Source: Spirometra erinaceieuropaei
Taxonomy: Eukaryota > Platyhelminthes > Cestoda > Diphyllobothriidea > Diphyllobothriidae
Direction: 5' to 3'
Length of the DNA stretch: 64,000 nucleotides
Assembly: GCA_902702965.1 (NCBI GenBank)
Contig: CACRXP010000089.1
Coordinates: 1,222,330 to 1,286,329, forward strand
Shown here one piece after another: positions 57,509-64,000 of the stretch. The notes beneath the pieces are model-generated. The model was not told the origin of the DNA and did no database searches. It was given only the letters and a program-made list of their open reading frames with translations. Numbering within the stretch: the first letter of the stretch is position 1; each line of letters opens with the position of its first letter. The translations under genes were made by a program, and so were the position numbers.

Positions 57509-58222
57509 TTGCAATCTACCTCCCCTAGTTTTCAGTCATTCTTCAGCCGTCAGAACGAGTTGAGTCTACAAGACAGATGCATGCTGTGGGGCAATCGTGC
57601 AGTTGTGCCACCACAAGGTCGACGGGCCATCCTCAGAGACCTGCATAATGCTCATCCTGGAACAGTTAGAATGAAAGCTCTCGTCCGAAGCTATGTTTGG
57701 TAGCCGGAAATTGACGCAGGTATCGAAAAATGTGGTGAAAACATGTAACATGTGTCAAATAACACAGAAGACCTTACTGAAGGGGCCTCTGAAGCCTTGG
57801 GCCTGGCCCGACTCGCCGTGGAAGAGGGTACACGTCGATTATTTTGGGACATTCCAGGGCCATATGGTCTTGGTGGTGGTTGACGCCCACACTAAATGGA
57901 TTGATACTCTTTCGACAGGAAATTCCTGTCCCTCACTGACTACAAGTTCGCAGCCGAGAGGACATAGTAAGTGGAGAATTCGGAAATTTCGAACTGCCAG
58001 CAACTCTTGATAGGGATCCTGGCGACCCGAGGACTGAACATCTATTGCCTGCGCAAAGCACTACGCCACCGACAGAGGCGTATGTTCCTCCTCCTTCTTC
58101 TACCCCGGCCAGCACTAACTTAGAGGCGGAGGAACCATTGACTCCACAAAGTGGCGCAGAGGTCAAAAATGCCGCTCAGGGAAGATCGACCCGAATCCGG
58201 AAATCTGTCCAACGCTTTTAGG
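57509..58222 (+). pseudogene. Gypsy-1 integrase, internally deleted
   Basis: The zinc region reads LHNAHPGTVRMKALVRSYVW then a stop, and continues in another frame as TCNMCQITQKTLLKGPLKPW. The core begins VHVDYFGTFQGHMVLVVVDA and HTKWIDT (first catalytic Asp). After about 57,925 the sequence jumps to a C-terminal tail ending STRIRKSVQRF. The second Asp and the Glu are missing, so the integrase is dead. Confidence 0.82.
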
Positions 58223-58318
58223 ACACATTCCATTAGAGCATTGTTCAACTATCCACTATTACCTTTACTGTTTTCTCCCTCCTCCCCATGCTGTTCACCT
58301 TAGGGTGGAGGGATGCAG

Positions 58319-58553
58319 TGTATGCTGTCTAGGCTGTTAGGACATCATGCCACATGCGCGTGACAAGCGAACGGTCAATGTCATTTACTCCCGTTCACAC
58401 CTCCTTTGTGCTAATTGGCCACCCACCAGCCTATGACATTCCACCCTGCCATATACGCGGCCGTTTCCACAAGCCTCCTCACTTTAGCTGTCTCTCGTAC
58501 TCAGTCAGTACAAGTCCTATTTCCAACTAACCTTCTGTTTTGCATACATAACA
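58319..58553 (+). repeat. 3' LTR of Gypsy-1
   Basis: Preceded by a purine-rich TAGGGTGGAGGGATGCAG, the likely polypurine tract. Starts TGTATGCTG and ends ACA. It aligns with the left LTR from about 58,353 onward. Confidence 0.8.
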
Positions 58554-58734
58554 TTGTTTACCGGCTGGAAAACACCGACTTGCTGAGAGCGCTCAAGTCC
58601 CTGTTCTACCACCGCGAGTGCCGCATACGGTACTTGTTATTTCTGTCTGAAAACTGGTTTCTCGTCTGACTGAGGGCAGAGATCAACTTTCATCTTAATG
58701 CAGAAACTGCAACCGTCTTGGAAGCATGATTTTT

Positions 58735-59298
58735 TCTCATTGATTTTCAATGCCCCTCAAAATTCAATTATATTTTATGGAAACCATGCATAAAAGTATA
58801 CATTCTTCTACTCATTTGGTAGAAAATTACGTCTTCTTCGAATTTTATACTTGAAGAAAAAACATAATTCGGTTTTCAAAATCCTTTCCAATTCGCGAAT
58901 AATTTTGAACCCGACATGCCGTTAAACGTTCATTCATGGTTTCCAAACTACAAGCCATATATTTTCCGCGTACGAAAAACCGTGAATTTCTCCACGGTAA
59001 TAAGAGTAAGAGGAGATCATGTGGGGCTTATAAAATTTAGCAGTGAATTTGAGCCATATTGTAAACTATACGAGCCATATTAGCAAATGCAAAGACACGA
59101 TGTCTTATGAATGGCCATCTTCACGGTATTAAAAATCTCATAATTAGAAACCTTTTTAAAACCGAATGATACCCTTTCTTCGAGTATAAAATTGAAATAA
59201 GACGTTAGTTTCTACCAAATGAATAAAAGAAGGAATATTTTATGCATGTTTTCCATAAAATTCAACTGAATTTTTAGGAGCATCGAAAATCAATGAGA
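58735..59298. mobile_element. AT-rich palindromic element
   Basis: Left arm 58,735-58,910 and right arm 59,125-59,298 are inverted copies, for example TTTTATGGAAACCATGCATA against TATGCATGTTTTCCATAAAA, and CTCATTTGGTAGAAA against TTTCTACCAAATGAA. The centre is about 214 bp. Arms carry more mismatches than those of the element at 36.4 kb. Noncoding. Probably a nonautonomous MITE or foldback element of a second family. Confidence 0.75.
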
Positions 59299-59799
59299 CA
59301 AATTCATGCAATTTAAGTAATCATTTCACAGAGTGCGGCTATTGAATGAGGCCGAAAAGCAGTTTGTTCGAAAGCCGACATCCCAAGGCAACTGAATTAT
59401 TATATGATTTTGCTGCATGATGGTTAATTTTAAGGCCCTACTTAAGTAATCGTTTAGGAATAAAAACACATTTCAGACTTTTGGTTAACATTTCATGAAT
59501 TAGCATACCTACTGTAAATCCGGATCGAAGGTTGCGGTAGCATGAAATTCAATGAAAACTACAAAATACGGTTGGCGTGGAGGGTCATAAAAAAGATTTA
59601 GATGTTCCGTTTATATAGTTGCTGTCTGGTAGATCACAAGCGGAGATAATTAGAACTGTACCGAAGCTCCTTTACATACCTCGCGGGTGAATTTTTACTA
59701 CTGTTGAGGTTTCTATATTTCCTGAGGGAGAGCGTGGCAGTCTGATCCAGATTACACTAGCTGATGGTATTGCTTTGAGATTTTAGTTTCTGGCTTATG
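59299..59799 (+). other. Intron sequence, no gene recognised
   Basis: AT-rich. The segment CACATTTCAGACTTTTGGTT at about 59,467 resembles 35,607 and may mark a shared low-copy repeat. Confidence 0.45.
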
Positions 59800-60070
59800 C
59801 TAGGGTTGGGATTAAGTATACGATTGGGATTATGATGGGGGTTTAGGTTAGAGTTAGATTTGATGTTATGTTTTAGGTTCGCGTTTGGTTTACGATTAAG
59901 GTGCCGGTCTTGGGTTAGGGGAATATTGTTAGGACTCGAGCTAGGTGATTAACACTAGGGTTGGGATTGGGATTAATGATAGATTTACACTAATTCCAAC
60001 CCAAACAATAATTCGAACATTACTACTCTCTTATCATTAGATCTCAACCCTAACCTTCGTCGCAAACCCA
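59800..60070. repeat. Degenerate telomere-like repeat with strand switch
   Basis: From 59,800 to about 59,975 the units are TTAGGTTAGAG and GGGTTAGGGG type. After about 59,990 they switch to the complementary CCAACCC and CAACCCTAACC type. The two halves face each other. Confidence 0.6.
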
Positions 60071-60346
60071 AGTACTCTTGTCCGGAGCTTACTCTCGCAC
60101 ATAGGAAGTCTGAAATCTCAGCTACCATATTTAGAGAAGGATCCATCGCAATAGCCTCCCAGAGTGAACGAAAGATGTTTTCAACAGAGTAATTTATAGA
60201 ATTGTGTATTTAATTACATGCATCCTCTTTTCCCATACCTTTTGGCGAGTAATTAGTTTGTTCAGTTACTTTTTGTTGAACTTATTTCTGTTATCCTAAT
60301 GCGCTTTCTGAGCATCCGAGCGTCTCGTACTCTTCCTTCATTACAG

Positions 60347-60625
60347 ATAAGTCTGGCCAGTGGAGTGCATGAAGCAATGAACGCCCTACTAGAGGAATAT
60401 AACCTTCGTCGCCTGCTGGACACGGGCAATCGGCTGCAGTTGGATGTTCAAATACTTAACGACAATATGCTTTTTATCCGTAAAACGAATCAGGACACGA
60501 GCGGGCAGGTCTCTCGACTTCAGGGCGCCCTTAAGATCATCAACGATCTAGTCACCTCCGAGCTGGCAGTCCTTTGCCAACGCGGGCTTGGTTCGGACTT
60601 GGATGCGCAATGCGTAAAACTGCAG
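60347..60625 (+). CDS. Prominin-like membrane protein, exon C
   Basis: 93 codons between the acceptor tcattacag and the donor gtgatg, phase 0 on both sides. It encodes part of the first large extracellular loop, with predicted helices around VHEAMNALLEEYNLRRLL and VSRLQGALKIINDLV. Two cysteines twelve apart (residues 77 and 89, LCQRGLGSDLDAQC) occur where prominins carry a similar Cys pair. The acceptor is preceded by a good pyrimidine tract (CTCTTCCTTC). No transmembrane segment. Confidence 0.72.
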
Positions 60626-61535
60626 GTGATGTTTCGTTTATGTTTCGCACAATTTTCCATACTTATTCGACTTTTTAGTCCAGAAGATATAAACTGTGGC
60701 AATCAATAAATTTGCTAACACGGTCCCTGTACCTTTTAGGCGATCGGACATAATCGGAGAATGTCCCAGTTTGACGCATTTGATATAATCAAAATACAAG
60801 TTTAAAAGCACCCACCGCGTTTGTACGTAGGAGACGTATGGTGAAAAGTCCTTTTGCCCTCAAATTTGGCAGGGGCCAAACAGTTTTCATAAACTAGGCT
60901 GTGGCTTTAAATACTAAATTTGGGCAAAGCAACAGTCTTCTTCCCACTGGATGCTCCTACACACAGTCAGACGCCAGATGTGGGTTTTTAAAGTAATTCT
61001 TTAAATCACAATAAATTAGTCAAGTATGGATGGTCCCTTAGCTTTAGTTGATCGGGTCTCAAAATAACAGCATATGCTGCCAGGAATCAGGGTTTAATCT
61101 AGGTAGGCTTACTTGGCAGCTGGCCATTCATCGCCCGACACTGACAAGTCCGGTTAGTAGTCTCCACTACAAAGCGCGAGGACGCAGGCATCACGAGCTG
61201 TCTTTCTGACTGTCCGCACTAATCCTTGCTGGGAGTTGATTTATAGCTTTCGGTCGAGTTATGCGCACCAGTTCGACTTTAGTTTACTTCTATATGGCCT
61301 CGTTGCCGGCAGGGAAACTTGGTAGTTCTGAAAGTCACAAAACATCACAATCTCAACGATCTGGCTGTTCCTATTCTGGTGTTGATCACTTGTAGTTGCT
61401 GTTTGAAACGCCAAACCTTTAATAAGCGTATGTCGTGGACGATAGTTATTTTCTCCCTATACTACCTTGAAGACAGCTTCAGTATTGTCAGCATTTAGTT
61501 ACTTCCTTTCTTTGAAGAAAATGTACTGTTTTTAG
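60626..61535 (+). other. Prominin-like intron C-D
   Basis: A 910-bp intron without recognisable insertion, the shortest in this gene part. Confidence 0.7.
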
Positions 61536-61992
61536 GCCAATTCAAGTGTCCTCATAATCGATTTCGATCCTTCCGCGATTAACACTGACCCGCCAGCAGT
61601 ACTTAATTTCGTTCTCAACGAATTCGGGATCAACCTGAAGGAGATTCTGGCCATGTTTGGAAAGGCTGCAGAGAAATTGGAAGAAACTGAAATGGATATA
61701 CTGCAGAAAGTTCTTAAGTTTATTGACGTGCAGTCCGTACTGAGTCCGCTGATGCACTTTTGGCAGCAACTTGACGAGCAGATCGACGGTGTGGATACCG
61801 CCGCGCAGACTGCAGTGATCTCCATAAAAACTGGTGTAACTCTCGCAAGACCTTTCCTGCTACTGGCCATTTATCTTCCAGCAGGGATATTTGTTGTCCT
61901 TCTCGCAAAGGCCGTAGTCCTCTTCATTCTTTTCCTTTTCGAAGCCCTCGAGAGCAACCTCTTCTTGGCGGAGCCATCAGTCAACCACCAAG
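61536..61992 (+). CDS. Prominin-like membrane protein, exon D
   Basis: 152 codons plus one base, from the acceptor ctgtttttag to the donor gtaaat. Residues 1-100 complete the extracellular loop, with an NSS sequon at residue 2, coiled segments such as GKAAEKLEETEMDILQKVL, and HFWQQLDEQIDGVDTAAQTA. TM3 lies at about 103-135 (ARPFLLLAIYLPAGIFVVLL plus more hydrophobic residues). In the prominin layout, TM4, the second loop and TM5 should follow; they were not found before 64,000 and must lie to the right. The frame is open and splice phases agree, so the gene appears intact. Confidence 0.72.
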
Positions 61993-62044
61993 GTAAATGA
62001 GCTGATGGAATGTTATTGTGTAATTATTTACCATACTGATAACA

Positions 62045-62190
62045 CAGCTAAAAACGCAGACACGCGTGCTCCGCCGATCTTGTGCCGCCGCCTGACGCAT
62101 TTGCGAGGGGTTCGGCTCATCAATGGATCCCCCAGCCTGCCCAGTGTTTCCAAGCATATGAACTCCGGGTGAAACTGGTGCTGAGAATGG
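62045..62190 (+). repeat. Dispersed repeat R1, copy 2
   Basis: Counterpart of 7,075-7,210. It starts about 50 bp after the exon D donor, inside the intron. Confidence 0.5.
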
Positions 62191-62653
62191 GCATATTGAC
62201 TGGCATATATGGTGAACCCGTCTGCGCGTGCCACACGCTCGACCTGCCCCCCGAACAAAAACACCAGTATTTCCCACAAAGGGGAGCGGGAGGCATTTAT
62301 CTCACATGTATGAGAGTGCCAGGGATCACGTCAAAAGCTATTTTAAGCTGTCTTTCAGTCCATCAGTCAATCTCTTAATACAAAAACGCTCAATTTGGCT
62401 GACTGAGCGGACTGAGTTGAAGCGTCGGTTGGCAACCTTCCAAGCCACGGGTTTAGCTCACCGTCATAGTCCCAGGCTTGGGTCACACGTGCTGCTGAGG
62501 AGTCACATGCGGAAAGAGCCAGAAGCCCACTTCCCACTTTTACGTGAGAAGTGCCAATTACATTCATACGTCGTGCGATGTTGGGTGATGTTTCTGTGCG
62601 TCGTATGTGCTGGTGAGGAAGGATATGATGATATGGTACAACCAGCAGTGTTC
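62191..62653 (+). other. Intron sequence, no exon recognised
   Basis: Open plus-strand readings up to 147 residues have no membrane segment or prominin resemblance. Confidence 0.45.
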
Positions 62654-64000
62654 TACTGCAGGTTTTCATGAATGCCCATGTGACCGAATAAGCCCATAGG
62701 GTGGCTGAATGCGCGAGGGCAATGTGGGCAGTTGAGGCGATAGCTTCTGATGTATTTCGCTGCTGCAGGCACTGGTTCGTCCGTCTCTGTGCGATGGATT
62801 CGCAAGTGACTTACCAGGCCAACGCGTGAGGCGAATGTACGGTGACAGTGTGGGCAGGATAGATCGGGGGTAGTAGAGTCGGTTTCGGTGGTGATAGTGC
62901 TGCTAGTGATGAGCGCACGGAGCAGTGGGGAGTTAATCTGGCTGACGATGGGAGAGTTTACGGATGTGAGAGATGTTCTAGGTGTGTCCGTACAGCGGTG
63001 AAGTCGCTGTCGTGGATATGCATGTTACCAAATAGGTCCATGCGGTGCATGAATGTGCGAGGGCAGTGTAAACAGCGAAGGCGGACGTGGTGAGTGTTTG
63101 TTGGTGCCCCAGCCACTGATTCGCCAGTCTCTGTGCAATGGATTCGCAAGCGACCGACCAGGCCGACTCGCGAGGTGAATGTGCGATCGCAACGAGGCCA
63201 GGTAGAGACTGAGTCCACATCGCTGGGGGTTGGGCGGTGATGGCGAACCTATTGGTTACTGGCGGGGCGTCGGGAGCGTTTCGGTTAATAGCAGCGGTGG
63301 TCTAGGTGGTTTTGGTGATCACTGCCACGGAGGCTTCGGTAGATATGATGGAGGTGGCGATGTCCGGCGAGGCAGTGCACAGAGATTCGGAGCAGCAGTG
63401 ATAAGAGTTGGTGCCGTCGTGGGGATTGGAGCAGGAGCGGCCGTGGAGGCAGCAGTTGCCATTGTGGAATGGTTGGTGCACTGGGTCTGGAGATGTCCGA
63501 CGAGGCCGAGGAATGTTTGTTGACATCGTGGGCATGTTTCGAAAGGTTAAACTTTTATGTGGCGGGTCAAAGACGTCCGGGACGTGCGAGCTTCTCTCCT
63601 GACTTTAACAGCGACAATCCAGTTGGCTCCACAGCTGGTTGCTCCAGTCTTTACTTTTCTTCTCCAGGTCAGTCTGTTCTGTGCGGAGTCTTCCCAAGTC
63701 CTCAGACTGATCTGTAGCCGCATCGGCGAATTCTTCTGGTTGTCCTTGTGGCGACGGATTTGACCTCTTTGCCGGCGAACACTTAAATTGACATCTCCAT
63801 AGAAGAATTGTTTTCAAGACGCTCGTCGTCTATCCTCACCAAATAACCGTTCCATTGTAATTGCAGTTGCCTCCCCATGGCGTGGATGTTGGGGATTCAA
63901 GTCCGTTCCAAAACTTCCGTGTCTGGGATCCTGTCCCACCACCTCAGCCTTAGTATCTGCCGAAGACAGCTGAGGTGGAATTGATTCAGACACAGCGCTT
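62654..64000 (-). mobile_element. LINE family A copy, RT tail and five-finger C-terminus, running off the window
   Basis: On the minus strand, 63,990-63,600 encodes the RT tail, with the same order as 15,960-15,700. Then come finger-like units: CPRCQQTFLGLVGHL...C near 63,530, WPRCDRTFTSRVGLVGRL (first Cys changed to Trp) near 63,190, CLHCPRTFMHRMDLFGNM near 63,050, CPHCHRTFASRVGLVSHL near 62,850 and CPHCPRAFSHPMGLFGHMGI near 62,700. The reading then ends ENLQ and TAG at 62,654-62,656. This is a natural-looking end of the protein, better kept than in the copy at 14.9 kb. The element's 5' part lies beyond 64,000. Confidence 0.83.

Larger units (their letters stand above)
54613..58553 (+). mobile_element. 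Gypsy LTR retrotransposon in sense orientation (Gypsy-1)
   Basis: LTRs at about 54,613-54,808 and 58,319-58,553 flank gag with a CCHC knuckle, protease, RT, RNase H, the integrase zinc region and part of the integrase core. Length is about 3.9 kb. A deletion removes most of the integrase core between about 57,925 and 57,985, and stops break most domains. A primer-binding-type TTGGCGACGCAG directly follows the left LTR. It lies in the prominin-like intron B-C on the same strand as the gene. Confidence 0.88.

Noticed and set aside
62228..62671. Possible next prominin exon (147-residue reading)
   Set aside because: No membrane segment or cysteine pattern expected for TM4 or loop 2. Its end overlaps the C-terminus of the antisense LINE.
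1..64000. CRISPR arrays, bacterial operons, rRNA genes
   Set aside because: No regularly spaced direct repeats, no ribosome-binding sites with long ORFs, and no rRNA-like segments. All coding evidence is of intron-containing or retroelement type.

Overview
The window is eukaryotic, intron-rich and packed with transposable elements. It looks like a flatworm genome and most resembles a diphyllobothriidean tapeworm (Spirometra, Schistocephalus or Dibothriocephalus type). That placement is inference. It rests on a LINE whose reverse transcriptase runs into a tail of C2H2 zinc fingers, several Penelope-like elements with GIY-YIG domains, BEL and Gypsy LTR elements, tRNA-derived SINEs, degenerate TTAGGG-type repeats, and very large introns with short conserved exons. 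There are no prokaryotic signals.

Only two host genes can be read, both on the plus strand. (1) The 3' end of a KDEL receptor (ERD2) gene: two exons at 21,472-21,724 and 21,809-21,843, separated by an 84-bp intron, with an AATAAA signal at 22,129. Its 5' exons were not found here. (2) The 5' half of a prominin-like five-membrane-span gene: four phase-compatible exons at 44,323-44,781, 49,428-49,883, 60,347-60,625 and 61,536-61,992. Together they carry an N-terminal hydrophobic segment, TM1 with a Cys-rich juxtamembrane motif, TM2, a large extracellular loop and TM3. The gene runs off the right edge.

Layout. 0.3-3.3 kb: decayed minus-strand RTE-like LINE (family B). 8.31-14.48 kb: nearly full-length minus-strand BEL/Pao element with both LTRs, whose gag-to-RT part stays in one frame broken by four different in-frame stops. 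14.89-19.36 kb: minus-strand family A LINE with endonuclease, RT and C2H2 tail. 19.4-20.0 kb: Gypsy scraps. 21.5-22.2 kb: KDELR. 22.4-35.2 kb: three Penelope-like elements, several SINEs, a tRNA-like repeat, a short perfect-looking hairpin, a telomere-like block and an internally deleted minus-strand Gypsy with LTRs (25.78-29.0 kb). 36.39-37.35 kb: a 959-bp palindromic element with arms of about 320 bp. 38.4-42.7 kb: family A fragments and a long TTAGGG-like block. 44.3-62.0 kb: the prominin-like gene, whose introns hold a Gypsy gag scrap, a diverged family A LINE, a Gypsy integrase scrap, a sense-strand Gypsy with LTRs (54.6-58.55 kb), an AT-rich palindrome and another telomere-like block. 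62.65-64.0 kb: the finger tail of another family A LINE that continues past the right edge.

I did not find a clearly new biological system. The best candidates are the RT/zinc-finger fusion of LINE family A, the large palindromic element at 36.4 kb, and the prominin-like gene, whose first coding ATG abuts a splice acceptor.
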